From positions 1-41,334 of the forward strand of contig JACNGQ010000107.1 of NCBI GenBank assembly GCA_014384025.1: DNA of 41,334 bases, written 5' to 3'. A program made the translations under genes and the position numbers. The notes beneath the pieces were generated by a model. It was not told where the DNA came from. It worked only from the letters and a program-made list of their open reading frames with translations, and made no database searches. The stretch comes from Planctomycetota bacterium. GTDB taxonomy: Bacteria > Planctomycetota > Phycisphaerae > Sedimentisphaerales > Anaerobacaceae. Shown here in pieces: positions 7,640 to 16,840 of the stretch; position 1 is the stretch's first letter, and each line of letters opens with the position of its first letter.

Positions 7640-9247
7640 TTAGTCCAGTTTTCTGTAATTAATACCTTTGGCTTCGAGATGTTTGAGATGGTGGCGGAGG
7701 CGGGTGACAAAATTTCCATAGCTCTTCAATTCATTTTGAGACCATCCGATTTCGGCCAGGGCAATTGCACGGGGATAGGCCATATACTCAAGATGCTTTT
7801 GGGTGGAAATATATTCTCCCCATAGCTGGCCCTGGACTCCTAATATATGTACGGCTTTTTCCGGTGTAATCGCTTTCGGAATCGGATCGTATTGATAGAC
7901 CTTTTCCAATGGAATAAGCCCACCGATGGCCAGAGGTTCATTCACTGGAGCACTTTGGTAGTAATCAAAATAAGTGTGTGAAGTCGGCGCCATAACAACA
8001 TCGTGTCCGGCGTTGGCTGCGGTGATTCCGCCGTGAATACCACGCCAACTCATCACCGTAGCTCCGGGTGCGAGGCCGCCTTGCAGGATTTCGTCCCAAC
8101 CGAGCAGTCGCCTGTTGTTCTGAATCAGAAAGGCGTCCATCTGTTTGATAAACCAACTGTGCAACTCATGGGCGTCCTTGCAGCCCAGTTGTTTCATCTG
8201 TGTCTGCATCTCAGGGTCGTTTTCCCACAGTTTCAAATTTGCCTCGTCGCCGCCGATATGAATGAATCGGCTGGCAAACAGGTCAATAACTTCTGCAAGT
8301 ACATCCTGCATAAATTCCACCGTCTCGGGACGCGGAGCCACCAGGCCGCCCAACGCTGCCCATCGCTTATCGAGTGACATACCCTCTACACGGGCGGGAT
8401 TGATACCTATATACGGATAGGCATTTATCGCTGCACCGGCGTGATATGGCATCTCGATCTCGGGCACTATCGTGATATGGCGTTTCTCGGCGTATCGGAC
8501 GAGTTCGCGAATCTCCTCCTGCGTGTAGAAGCCGCCGTTGCCACCACTGCGATCTCGATTCGAGGCGAGTTTCGTCAGATTCGGATGCTTCTTGATTTCG
8601 ATTCGCCAGCCAATGTTGTCGGTCAGGTGCATTTGCAGCCGATTGAACTTGTGCATTGCCATGCCGTTGAGAAACTTCTTCACGTTATTAACCGTGATGA
8701 AGTGCCGTGCCGGGTCGATGAGTAAGCCCCGCCATTGAAAGCGCGGATAATCAGTAATCTTAAGGCATGGCACTTTCCAATTAATGTCTTTGACTTGGGT
8801 TTTGCTGAAGATTGATGCCGGAAGAAGTTGCAGCAGGGACTGAATTCCATAGAAAAGTCCCGCCGGCTGTTTGGCGCGAATTAAGATTTGCTCGGCAGAG
8901 ACATCGAGTATGTATCCTTCAAGCCCCGGCTGCGATATTCGCGGATCAATTACCAACTTAACAACCCGGGCTTTCGGTCGTGCTTTGGAGGCAAGTTTCA
9001 ATCTATAGCCCATTGCAGGCGCCAGAGCATCAATAAGTTTCGACGCCTCAGCTTGTGCATCTTTTTCTGCAATGATTCGTATTGATGGTTTGAAGACGAA
9101 GAAACCATCATGGTATTCCACAGAGACGGGTATGGGAATGATGTTATTGGTTTCGTTGTGCGAACCGGTTACTGCGGCAGGTGTAAAAAATATTAAGGCC
9201 AATGTAACTAAGGTCATGGTAATTATAGTATGTCTATCGGTTTTCAT
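7640..9247 (-). CDS. Secreted beta-N-acetylhexosaminidase (GH20)
   Basis: A 535-residue protein with an N-terminal signal peptide (about 1-29), a GH20b-like domain 2 (about 35-160) and the GH20 barrel starting at YPRFQWRGLLIDPARHFI (167-184). The catalytic pair is Asp334-Glu335 in HIGGDEANLKLW; HLTDNIGWRIEIKKHPNLT (207-225) and VPEIEMPYHAGAA (261-273) are also typical. It cleaves terminal beta-linked GlcNAc or GalNAc from glycans by substrate-assisted catalysis. AGGAG lies nine bases before the ATG. It is the first gene of the minus-strand operon and is divergent from the alcohol dehydrogenase gene. A 178-base gap separates it from the phosphodiesterase gene, so that gene may also have its own promoter. 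Confidence 0.93.
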   Translation of the reverse strand: MKTDRHTIITMTLVTLALIFFTPAAVTGSHNETNNIIPIPVSVEYHDGFFVFKPSIRIIAEKDAQAEASKLIDALAPAMGYRLKLASKARPKARVVKLVIDPRISQPGLEGYILDVSAEQILIRAKQPAGLFYGIQSLLQLLPASIFSKTQVKDINWKVPCLKITDYPRFQWRGLLIDPARHFITVNNVKKFLNGMAMHKFNRLQMHLTDNIGWRIEIKKHPNLTKLASNRDRSGGNGGFYTQEEIRELVRYAEKRHITIVPEIEMPYHAGAAINAYPYIGINPARVEGMSLDKRWAALGGLVAPRPETVEFMQDVLAEVIDLFASRFIHIGGDEANLKLWENDPEMQTQMKQLGCKDAHELHSWFIKQMDAFLIQNNRRLLGWDEILQGGLAPGATVMSWRGIHGGITAANAGHDVVMAPTSHTYFDYYQSAPVNEPLAIGGLIPLEKVYQYDPIPKAITPEKAVHILGVQGQLWGEYISTQKHLEYMAYPRAIALAEIGWSQNELKSYGNFVTRLRHHLKHLEAKGINYRKLD

Positions 9248-9418
9248 TAGTGACTTCTCCTATATATGAGAGCTTAAAACATTGCATTCGGATGTCTGAA
9301 ATAGGTTTTATATCATATTTTTATTATCCGGGCGATGCTTTCCATTCAATAATTATAGGAATTGATAGTTGGCAAAAGAAGTAATAAAACGTTAAAATCA
9401 TGAAAAAAGGAGTTAAAT
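9248..9418. promoter_or_regulatory. Divergent intergenic region between GH20 and alcohol dehydrogenase genes
   Basis: This 171-base A/T-rich region must hold the promoters of both divergent units. AAGGAG at 9407-9412 sits six bases before the TTG codon chosen for the dehydrogenase. I could not find a convincing -35/-10 pair with a 16-18 base spacer or a strong operator palindrome. Confidence 0.4.
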
Positions 9419-10576
9419 TTGCTTATGGCTGATATATCACAATTCAGGTTCCCTACTGACATACGCTTTGGTGTTGGCGGGCGCTGCGAGCTGGCTGAAT
9501 TTGCCCGGAAGTACAAGGTGAGCCGGCCTTTGTTAGTGACAGATTCGGGGTTGCTTAAGACCGAGGCGTTTGAACTGCTTGAAGAGCAGATGAATATTAT
9601 CTGGCCCGGGGCGTTTGCGCGGTTTACGGATGTTCATCCTAATCCGACAGACAGGGACGTCGAGGGTGCGCTTAGTGCTTATTTAGAAGGCAAATGTGAC
9701 GGTGTGGTGGGATTGGGCGGCGGCAGTGCGCTCGATGCTGCGAGGGCTTTACGGCTTAAGGTCGCTTTTCCTGATGCAGAGTTAATGGAAATGCCTTTCA
9801 ATGAGCTGGGGCAGTTGGTTCCTATGTGCGCGATTCCGACTACGGCAGGCACCGGCAGTGAAGTGGGGCGAAGCAGTGTTATCACGATACAAAAGATGGG
9901 TAGAAAAGCGATTTTTGGTGCACAGCCGTTGATGGCCGAGATGGCGATACTGGACCCTGAACTGACTGTTGGATTGCCCTCAAATTTGACCGCTTCGACC
10001 GGTATGGACGCGATGACCCACGCTATCGAGGCGCTGGTATGCACCGTGTTTCATCCGATGTGCGACGCTATTGCTCTTGAGGCAATCCGTATGGTATGGC
10101 TATACTTGCCGAGGGCATATTCCAATGGAACTGATATCGAAGCTCGCGGAATGATGCAGGTGGCCGCTGCGATGGGTGCGGTGGCTTTTCAAAAAGACCT
10201 CGGGGCGGCACACTCTTTGTCACATCCATTGTCAAGTGAGTTTGGTATTCAGCATGGTCTTGCAAACGCCATTTGTCTTACGCCGGTTATGAAATATAAC
10301 AAAGAGGTATCGGCGGCCCAGTATGCCAGGGTTGCACAGTGTTTTGGAATCAATACTTTCGATATGTCGGAAAGTGAGGCCGCGGAGAAAGCTATCGAGG
10401 CAATTCAAGATCTTAATAAACGTATCGGAATACCTAAATCGCTGAGTGAAGTGGGTATAAAAGAAGACCAGCTTGAAATGCTGGCGAAAAAGGCCTTTGA
10501 GGACCCATGTCATCCGTCGAATCCCCGGCCATGTACCGAGCAGGATTTGCTTATGCTTTACAAAGAAGCTTTTTGA
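9419..10576 (+). CDS. Iron-containing alcohol dehydrogenase (group III)
   Basis: The 385-residue protein has the family dinucleotide loop GGGSALDAARAL (100-111), the PTTAGTGSEVGRSSV block (140-154) and the iron ligands Asp197, His201, His265 and His279 (MDAMTHAIEAL, LGAAHSLSHPL, IQHGLANAI). It interconverts an alcohol and an aldehyde with NAD(P)H. The TTG start has AAGGAG six bases upstream; an ATG two codons later is an alternative. It is 45 bases upstream of an aldehyde ferredoxin oxidoreductase and co-oriented, so both probably act on the same aldehyde. Some members act on phosphonoacetaldehyde or lactaldehyde, so the exact substrate is open. Confidence 0.9.
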   Translation: MLMADISQFRFPTDIRFGVGGRCELAEFARKYKVSRPLLVTDSGLLKTEAFELLEEQMNIIWPGAFARFTDVHPNPTDRDVEGALSAYLEGKCDGVVGLGGGSALDAARALRLKVAFPDAELMEMPFNELGQLVPMCAIPTTAGTGSEVGRSSVITIQKMGRKAIFGAQPLMAEMAILDPELTVGLPSNLTASTGMDAMTHAIEALVCTVFHPMCDAIALEAIRMVWLYLPRAYSNGTDIEARGMMQVAAAMGAVAFQKDLGAAHSLSHPLSSEFGIQHGLANAICLTPVMKYNKEVSAAQYARVAQCFGINTFDMSESEAAEKAIEAIQDLNKRIGIPKSLSEVGIKEDQLEMLAKKAFEDPCHPSNPRPCTEQDLLMLYKEAF

Positions 10577-10621
10577 GCAGTATTTAATTGCAGGCTTTCT
10601 TACTTGCAGTGGAGATATGTT

Positions 10622-12529
10622 ATGTCTAATGGTTTTACAGGAATCATTCTTCGAGTTAATTTGAGCACAGGTGCAATCGAAAAGCAAAAGTTCGACGAAG
10701 ATTTCTATCGTATGTATATGGGCGGGGGGGCTTTGGGAACGTACTTTCTTCTTAAGGAAACTGCTTCCGACATAGACGCTTTAGCCGAACAGAACATATT
10801 GACCATTGCGCCGGGAGTTACTACGGGAGCGCCGGTCAGTGGTGTTAGCCGTTGCTGTGTAACTGCTTTGTCACCGGTTACCGGCGCTATTGGTGACAGC
10901 CAAACGGGAGGAAATATCGGGCCGATGATTAAACGGGCCGGTTACGATGCTATTGTTATTTCAGGCAAATCGAAAACACCGGTTTATTTATTAGTTGAGG
11001 GGCAAGACGTACAAATAAAGCAGGCAAGTCACCTACAAGGTCAAAATGTTCTTGATGTGTATGATGTTCTTACGAAGGAACTGGGCGGCGGTAAACTCAG
11101 CATTTTGCAGTGCGGACCGGCGGGTGAGAAACTCGTACGATTTTCATGCCTTGTGGCTGATTTGAACGATGTTGCGGGCAGGACGGGTATGGGGGCCGTT
11201 TTTGGAAGTAAGAATTTGCGTGCGATTACTGTTAGAGGTGAAAATAAAATCAACTTTTCTGATAATGAGGGGCTGAGGAAATTAGGAAGGCTGGCTTCAG
11301 AACGTCTGCCCGATTCGGGATTTCCAACAACACTGAGTAAGTATGGAACGCCGGGGGTGGTGGGATTTCAGGCCGAAGCCGGAAACCTGGCTACGCACAA
11401 CTACTCTCGCAGCTATCACCAGGACTACAAAAATCTTGATGGGGCCACTTTTGAGCCCAGTATAGGAACAGGTTTTACGACATGTTTTGGCTGTGTTGTT
11501 GGATGCCGCAGGAAAGTGAAAGCAGAAAAACCTTACAAGGTAACCGACAGGCTTGGCGGGCCGGAGTTTGAGACGCTTGGGCTTCTGGGCTCCAATCTGG
11601 ATATTACCGACCCGGTGGCTGTGGCCAAGGCGAATGAGCTATGTAACAATTATGGAATAGACACTATAACTATGGGGGGGCTGGCTGCATATCTTTTCGA
11701 ATCTGCGGAGAAAGGTTTGATTACGCCGGAGGCAACGGAGGGTAAGTCGCTTGGCTTTGGTGACCCGGAAGCACTTATTTGGCTGATTGAGCGCGTAGCT
11801 GGACGAAAGGGCATAGGGGATGTATTAGCTGAGGGATTCGAGGCCGCAATCGAGCACTTCGGGCAACAAACCGCTGCTTATGCGATAAATGTGAAAAACA
11901 ACGGCTTAGCTGTACATATGGCACAGGTCAAACCAAGCCAGGCGCTGATGTATGCGGTTTGTCCAATCGGACCCGACCATATGTCGTCGGAGCATGACTG
12001 GCTTTTGGCAAGTGATTCCGAGGCACGCAAAGGACTGGGTATTTTCAAATCTGCACAACCAGCTTCTGCGGAGCAATCCGGAATTCGTGAAGCCGCTTGT
12101 TCGTATGAGATGGACAAAGTGCGCATGACTGTTTACACACAATATTTCTATAGTATGCTCGATACATTATGTTTGTGTATGTTTTGCTGGGGGCCGGGAA
12201 ACCTATTTAATTACCGCGAGCTTGAAGATTTACTCAGCTATACCACCGGCTGGGAATGTACGCTATGGGAGTTGATGAAGGTCGGCGAACGACGGGTAAA
12301 TATGATGCGGCAGCTCAATGCCAAAAGAGGTTTTACTCGTGAGCATGACCGTCTTCCGGAAAGGCTCGGTAAGGCTTTGCCTGATGGTCCGGCAAAAGGT
12401 AAACACGTTGACAGCGAGGCTTTTGAGAAGATGCTGGATAAGTATTATGGTTTGATGGGCTGGGACAGTAAGACGGGTAATCCAACCGATGCCAAATTGC
12501 TCGAACTCGGCCTGGAGTGGACTCTTTAA
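10622..12529 (+). CDS. aor: Aldehyde ferredoxin oxidoreductase (tungsten-pterin)
   Basis: A 635-residue protein, about the usual AOR length. The N-terminal domain (LRVNLSTGAIEK...GGGALGTYFLL) and the [4Fe-4S] ligands Cys288, Cys291 and Cys295 (CFGCVVGC) plus a distal Cys near 517-522 (LCLCMFC) match the tungsten AOR family. It oxidises aldehydes to carboxylic acids and reduces ferredoxin in the cytoplasm. The ATG at 10622 was chosen because GGAG lies seven bases upstream. It follows the alcohol dehydrogenase gene. Reduced ferredoxin from this enzyme is a natural electron donor for the ferredoxin-linked hydrogenase encoded at 27-40 kb (inference). Other AOR-family members (FOR, GAPOR, WOR4/5) differ in substrate, which the sequence alone does not settle. 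Confidence 0.93.
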   Translation: MSNGFTGIILRVNLSTGAIEKQKFDEDFYRMYMGGGALGTYFLLKETASDIDALAEQNILTIAPGVTTGAPVSGVSRCCVTALSPVTGAIGDSQTGGNIGPMIKRAGYDAIVISGKSKTPVYLLVEGQDVQIKQASHLQGQNVLDVYDVLTKELGGGKLSILQCGPAGEKLVRFSCLVADLNDVAGRTGMGAVFGSKNLRAITVRGENKINFSDNEGLRKLGRLASERLPDSGFPTTLSKYGTPGVVGFQAEAGNLATHNYSRSYHQDYKNLDGATFEPSIGTGFTTCFGCVVGCRRKVKAEKPYKVTDRLGGPEFETLGLLGSNLDITDPVAVAKANELCNNYGIDTITMGGLAAYLFESAEKGLITPEATEGKSLGFGDPEALIWLIERVAGRKGIGDVLAEGFEAAIEHFGQQTAAYAINVKNNGLAVHMAQVKPSQALMYAVCPIGPDHMSSEHDWLLASDSEARKGLGIFKSAQPASAEQSGIREAACSYEMDKVRMTVYTQYFYSMLDTLCLCMFCWGPGNLFNYRELEDLLSYTTGWECTLWELMKVGERRVNMMRQLNAKRGFTREHDRLPERLGKALPDGPAKGKHVDSEAFEKMLDKYYGLMGWDSKTGNPTDAKLLELGLEWTL

Positions 12530-12551
12530 GGTTCTTTGTGTGGAAATTTAA

Positions 12552-13412
12552 CTAACGTCCGGCCATGGGGAGGACGAGCTTATTTAGCCAATTGACGAAT
12601 TCGCATTGCCGGATTTCGTCGGAAAGCACATCGTCGTCGATAGCTAATTGCCAGCGCAGGTCTTTTCTGTCCGGTTCTTTTGCGAGTGCCTCCATAAGCT
12701 CGACAAGATTCACCATGTCCTGGTGGGTTCGGAAGAAACCGGCTTTGATGAGTTTTTTCTCCCGAGCAACAATTAATCTGGCCATTTCGTGCAGATCGTA
12801 TTCGGGATGGTACTGTGTAGCCCAGAAAGTTCCGTTCTTATGCGTTACTGCTAAAGCCTGAACATTGGCGAAGCTGTTACCAGCCAGCAAAACTCCGCCG
12901 GGAGGGAGCCTGGTAACCATATCATCATGGCTTACGAAGCCTTCAAATATACGGGGCTTGCCTTCAAACATTGGGTGATTGTATGCTTCAGGTGTTTGGT
13001 GAATTTTACGACCCATTCCCATCTCACGTCCTTTGGGATTAGGCTCGACCCGGCCACCGGCGGCGAAGGCGGCCATTTGTATCCCCCAGCAGCTTCCGAA
13101 GCTTGGCACTCCCACCTCGTAAGCGTTTTTGGCCAATTCGACTTGGGTAGCGACGCTGGAATTGTCTGTGTCAAAAATAGTGAGGTTGCAGCCCGTCCAG
13201 ATTATGCCGGCATAATTGAGGAGGTCTTTTGCCGATGGCATATCCACACCGGGGTCACTTGGTAGTAAAATATCATATACAGCTTCCTTCAGGTGCTGCA
13301 GAAGCATATCTGTGTAAAGCTCCCAGGCGAGTTTCATTCCGGCTGTCTGGAGGTCGTCACGGCTTTGCTTAGGATAGCCGTCAATAATAAGAAATCGTAA
13401 GGGAGTTGTCAT
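12552..13412 (-). CDS. Class I glutamine amidotransferase-like protein
   Basis: A 286-residue stand-alone GATase domain. The nucleophile elbow is GSCWGIQMAAFAAGG (Cys108) and the His-Glu pair is in TQYHPEYD (His202, Glu204), so the catalytic triad is complete. GMGRKIH...GFVSHDDMVTRLP resembles GMP-synthase-like class I GATases. About 70 residues follow the domain and have no recognised function. AGGAG is six bases before the ATG. It is convergent with the aldehyde oxidoreductase gene (22-base gap) and sits 26 bases downstream of the HAD gene, with which it is probably co-transcribed. A gamma-glutamyl hydrolase or an amide-transfer role are both possible. Confidence 0.8.
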   Translation of the reverse strand: MTTPLRFLIIDGYPKQSRDDLQTAGMKLAWELYTDMLLQHLKEAVYDILLPSDPGVDMPSAKDLLNYAGIIWTGCNLTIFDTDNSSVATQVELAKNAYEVGVPSFGSCWGIQMAAFAAGGRVEPNPKGREMGMGRKIHQTPEAYNHPMFEGKPRIFEGFVSHDDMVTRLPPGGVLLAGNSFANVQALAVTHKNGTFWATQYHPEYDLHEMARLIVAREKKLIKAGFFRTHQDMVNLVELMEALAKEPDRKDLRWQLAIDDDVLSDEIRQCEFVNWLNKLVLPMAGR

Positions 13413-13438
13413 CCGTCGCTCCTGTAGTTATGGGAACC

Positions 13439-14203
13439 TTATTGTTTGTTTAGCTTTTCCAAAATGGCCGGTAAATCCTGAAAGTTACTGCAGATGGCAT
13501 CGGCCTTAGTGTTTTCACTGCAGCGGTCTTTGACCACCGTACATAAAACGGCACGGGCGCCCACGGCATGTGGACCATCGATATCTTTTAATTCCCGGTC
13601 TCCGATATGTACAATCTCGCCGGGCTTGACACCAAGGCCCTCGGCTGCCGCTTCGAAGACGGCTGGGTTGGGTTTGGCGCAGCCGATTTCATCAGAGAAA
13701 ATAAAAGAACTGAAATATTTCAAAATATCGTAATCGGCTAATAACTGTCGAAGAGCACGACCCGGGCTGAAAATGGCGTCTGATATTACCCCCATCTTAT
13801 ATTTGCCCTGTAGAGAGCTTAGGGTTTTGGCTACTTCCGGCGCCAAATCAGGCCGCACTGCTAATTCCATCTCTTCGTGCAGCCGAACCAGCTCATCGAA
13901 CTCAGGCTCCGGCAGATTACGTTTCAGGCCTTTGAGCAGGACCCAGAGCCGCTGGCGAACCGTCCATGTGACATTTTGAGCGTACCATACCTGGCGAAAT
14001 GCAGCATCTGTAGTGTCGTAAGCCAGGTCAATCAGGTCTCTTGCAATTGGTTCATGGTGTTCTAAGAATTGCTGAACCAGGTTTCGTCGTTCAACAGGTT
14101 TGGGTGCAAGTCCCTGCTTTTTTCGTTTTGGCTCATCCGAATCATCGATGAAAACGGTGTCCCACAAATCAAATGTAATTGCTCGTATTCTTGCTTTATC
14201 CAT
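13439..14203 (-). CDS. HAD-superfamily hydrolase
   Basis: The 254-residue product begins with the HAD motif I in TFDLWDTVF (nucleophile Asp12, with Trp in the second acidic position, as in many FDxWxT members). A helical cap follows (about 40-125), then motif II in MGVISDA, motif III Lys in GCAKPNPAVFEAA, and motif IV in IHIGDRELKDIDGPHAVGARAVL. It probably hydrolyses a phosphate ester or a related bond in a small molecule. The ATG at 14203 was preferred over the TTG before it. The absence of the usual second Asp in motif I suggests it may not be a standard phosphatase. It shares a transcription unit with the amidotransferase gene; the substrate is unknown. Confidence 0.8.
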   Translation of the reverse strand: MDKARIRAITFDLWDTVFIDDSDEPKRKKQGLAPKPVERRNLVQQFLEHHEPIARDLIDLAYDTTDAAFRQVWYAQNVTWTVRQRLWVLLKGLKRNLPEPEFDELVRLHEEMELAVRPDLAPEVAKTLSSLQGKYKMGVISDAIFSPGRALRQLLADYDILKYFSSFIFSDEIGCAKPNPAVFEAAAEGLGVKPGEIVHIGDRELKDIDGPHAVGARAVLCTVVKDRCSENTKADAICSNFQDLPAILEKLNKQ

Positions 14204-14326
14204 CAAAACTTATCTTTGCTCCGAGATGCAGGCTCGGCATTGACAATATTTCAGAAGCGGTGCTCTTGCTGCAAATGCTACAATCTCCAAAGTCTTATGA
14301 TGTAGAATAGAATTGTACCAAAGATT

Positions 14327-15109
14327 CTACTCCTCCACATCGCCTGTGTACCATCTGGTAGGAACGTCTTCACCGGTGGTTCTAGCAATCTCGGATACAT
14401 GGCCATCAAGCCAGTTGGTCATTGAAAAGTCGCGGTGACGAAAACACTCCTGGACCGTGTCATGCCACTGATCTCCAGACCAATTGCTGTCAACAAAGCC
14501 GCTGCCACCCTCGTTGCTCCGACGCCATTGTGTTAAATTGATACGTCCTCCGGGACCGATGCAAAACATGTCCGAAGTAATACTATCCAATTTCTGCTCT
14601 ATGTGGTCCTGAAAAGCAATTATCTCGCTTGGGCGTTTGAATTCAGGGCTGGTGTCAATATTTTTGTTTGTGATGTAACCATTGAGGCCATACGAGCAAT
14701 ATGCGAAGTAATGCTGAACCAGTCTTCCCCATGCTGGCCCATTTTCAGGCCAGTCATCGACCCGTTCGACACCGGGACAGGAATAGATTTTTTTGTTTTG
14801 GGCGTATGGAAAATACGCAATTCCCCAATAGGACCAAGATTCATTCGGGCCCAATTGTTTAACCACGGCTGGATTTGTGTATGCATTATCCCAAAGGCCG
14901 TTGTTAGGTGAGTTATGCGTTTTTCCTTCATGGTCGTCGGCGTACATTCGCAGGGCGAGCCCTACCCCTCCAACATGTACTTTGCAGACTGTTTTTCTTG
15001 CCTGTGCTTTCGCGGCCCTTAGAGCAGGCATTAAAATCGCCAACAGAACTGCGATAACAGCAATCACGACCAGTAGTTCAATTAAGGTGAAGGCTTTTTT
15101 GTTTTTCAT
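14327..15109 (-). CDS. Pseudopilin-like protein, H-X9-DG type
   Basis: A 260-residue protein with a type II secretion/type IV pilin-like N-terminus: a short basic leader then FTLIELLVVIAVIAVLLAILMPAL, with cleavage expected before Phe7 and the conserved Glu five residues into the mature protein. The C-terminal part contains HRDFSMTNWLDG, an exact H-X9-DG motif, the signature of the DUF1559-like prepilin families that are expanded in planctomycetes. It should be anchored in the inner membrane or extracytoplasmic. AGGAGG lies eight bases before the ATG. The neighbours do not encode a secretion machine, which is usual for these scattered copies. Confidence 0.9.
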   Translation of the reverse strand: MKNKKAFTLIELLVVIAVIAVLLAILMPALRAAKAQARKTVCKVHVGGVGLALRMYADDHEGKTHNSPNNGLWDNAYTNPAVVKQLGPNESWSYWGIAYFPYAQNKKIYSCPGVERVDDWPENGPAWGRLVQHYFAYCSYGLNGYITNKNIDTSPEFKRPSEIIAFQDHIEQKLDSITSDMFCIGPGGRINLTQWRRSNEGGSGFVDSNWSGDQWHDTVQECFRHRDFSMTNWLDGHVSEIARTTGEDVPTRWYTGDVEE

Positions 15110-15303
15110 CTTTTTTGCCTCCTGAAGAAATATTTTATACTATGTCCGGAAATCAGGTTTACATAACTGCCTGACTAAACTTATTACCTATACAATACCA
15201 GAAACCGTCGTTTGTTTTCAAGTTTTATTTGTAAATATATGGGCTTTATTTTGACGAAAGTAAACGTTATCTGATGCCGCCCGGCATGAAATCTCTAAGT
15301 AAT

Positions 15304-16788
15304 TTAACTACTTTCGGGCCAATATCTTTCAGTAATAATTTTATCTTCTGTAAAGAAGTTGATAATCGCTTTTCCCTGGGCTTTTATATCTGCAAAGAGC
15401 GATGCCTTCATCCCGCCGAAAGGCAGATAGGCTACCGGGGCCGGGATGCCGACATTTATACCGATCATTCCGCATTCTGTTTCGAGCTTGAACTTGCGTG
15501 CGTAATAACCATTCTGAGTGTAAATCGATGCTCCGTTGCCATATTCGAGGTTGTTAATGATTTGTATTGCTTCATCGAGAGAGCCGGCCTTCAGAACCAC
15601 TACGACCGGGCCGAAAATCTCAGTACTGTGAATCTCCATACCCGGCTTGACATCGGTAAATACTGTCGGGCCTATGAAGTATCCGTTTTCACAGCCGGGC
15701 ACCACAATACCGCGTCCGTCAAGAGCCAAGGTTGCGCCTTCTCTGATACCGGTTTTTATCATATCAAGAATAAACTGTTTTGACCTGGCCGAGATCACGG
15801 GGCCCATAACCATAGATTCATCAGCCACCTCAGGGTCGAGAGGATTGGCAACCAGAACGTTTTTTGAAGCGTCAACAAATTTATCACAGATTGTTTTGTA
15901 CATATCATTTCCAACTGCAACTATCGCCGAAGCCGCCATGCAGCGTTGTCCGGCACAGCCATAACAGGAAGTTATCATGTTGCGGAGCATATCATCGACC
16001 TTGGCATCGGGCATTGCCACAAGGTGATTTTTAGCTGAGCCCATTGCCTGACAGCGCTTTTGGTTTTGGGCACACTTTTCAGAGACGATTTTACACGTTC
16101 GGGTTGAGCCGACCAGAGAGACACCTTTTACAAGGGGATTTTCTATAATTGTCTGGGCAACGACTTTATCTCCATTGACCAGATTGAAAACTCCTTTAGG
16201 TAAATCAGTCTGGCTAATGTATTCTGTAATCAACTGCATCGTAAGAGGCACTTGTTCCGAAGCCTTGACTATATAAGTGTTGCCCGTTGCAATGGCGTAA
16301 GGCAGGAACCAGAAGGGAACCATAGCCGGGAAATTAAACGGTGCTATCATTGCAAAAACACCTATCGGCAGGCGAATAACTTCGCCGTCTATATCATACG
16401 ATGCGCCTATTAGCTTATCTCCCTGCTGCAGTACAGGCATATTACAAGCGACTTCTATGTTCTCGAAGATTCGTTTCATCTCAGCCCGTGCATCCGGCAG
16501 TGACTTTCCCATCTCTTCGACAAGTGTCCGGGCGATTTTCTCTTCGCTTTCGCGAAGTAAACCGTCCAGTTGGAATAAAGGCTGAACCCGACGGCCAACA
16601 GGGGTTTGACTCCAGGCCTTAAACGCTTCGGCAGCGGCGTTGACAGCACGATTTGTTTCGTCGGGGGTTGATAAAGGTACTTTGCCAATAATCTGTCCCG
16701 TACATGGATTCTCGATATCTAAATAGCCGTCATTTTCAGGTGTAATCCACTTGCCATTAATATAATTTTTGACAGTGTTTATACTCAT
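15304..16788 (-). CDS. mmsA: CoA-acylating aldehyde dehydrogenase, MmsA type
   Basis: A 494-residue ALDH-superfamily enzyme. IAPFNFPAM (149-156) holds the conserved Asn, and the catalytic Cys is Cys283 in CAGQRCMA. The segment QAMGSAKNHLVAMPDA carries the MmsA-type MGxxKNH in place of the ELGGK of hydrolytic ALDHs, which removes the general-base Glu and fits CoA-dependent acylation. The end, PFGGMKAS...FFTEDKIITERYW, is also MmsA-like. Known members convert methylmalonate or malonate semialdehyde to acyl-CoA. As the last gene of a phosphonate operon, right after PhnX which releases acetaldehyde, it may instead make acetyl-CoA from acetaldehyde, or act on phosphonoacetaldehyde (inference). Start: ATG after a GGGGTAG sequence. 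Confidence 0.88.
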   Translation of the reverse strand: MSINTVKNYINGKWITPENDGYLDIENPCTGQIIGKVPLSTPDETNRAVNAAAEAFKAWSQTPVGRRVQPLFQLDGLLRESEEKIARTLVEEMGKSLPDARAEMKRIFENIEVACNMPVLQQGDKLIGASYDIDGEVIRLPIGVFAMIAPFNFPAMVPFWFLPYAIATGNTYIVKASEQVPLTMQLITEYISQTDLPKGVFNLVNGDKVVAQTIIENPLVKGVSLVGSTRTCKIVSEKCAQNQKRCQAMGSAKNHLVAMPDAKVDDMLRNMITSCYGCAGQRCMAASAIVAVGNDMYKTICDKFVDASKNVLVANPLDPEVADESMVMGPVISARSKQFILDMIKTGIREGATLALDGRGIVVPGCENGYFIGPTVFTDVKPGMEIHSTEIFGPVVVVLKAGSLDEAIQIINNLEYGNGASIYTQNGYYARKFKLETECGMIGINVGIPAPVAYLPFGGMKASLFADIKAQGKAIINFFTEDKIITERYWPESS

Positions 16789-16840
16789 TCTCTACCCCAA
16801 TATATTAATCTGCTCTAAAACTTTTGAAGAATCATAAAAT

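Noticed and set aside
15241-15303. Small hairpin ATGCC-gccc-GGCAT after the aldehyde dehydrogenase gene as a terminator
   Set aside because: The stem is only five base pairs and no T tract follows in the direction of transcription.
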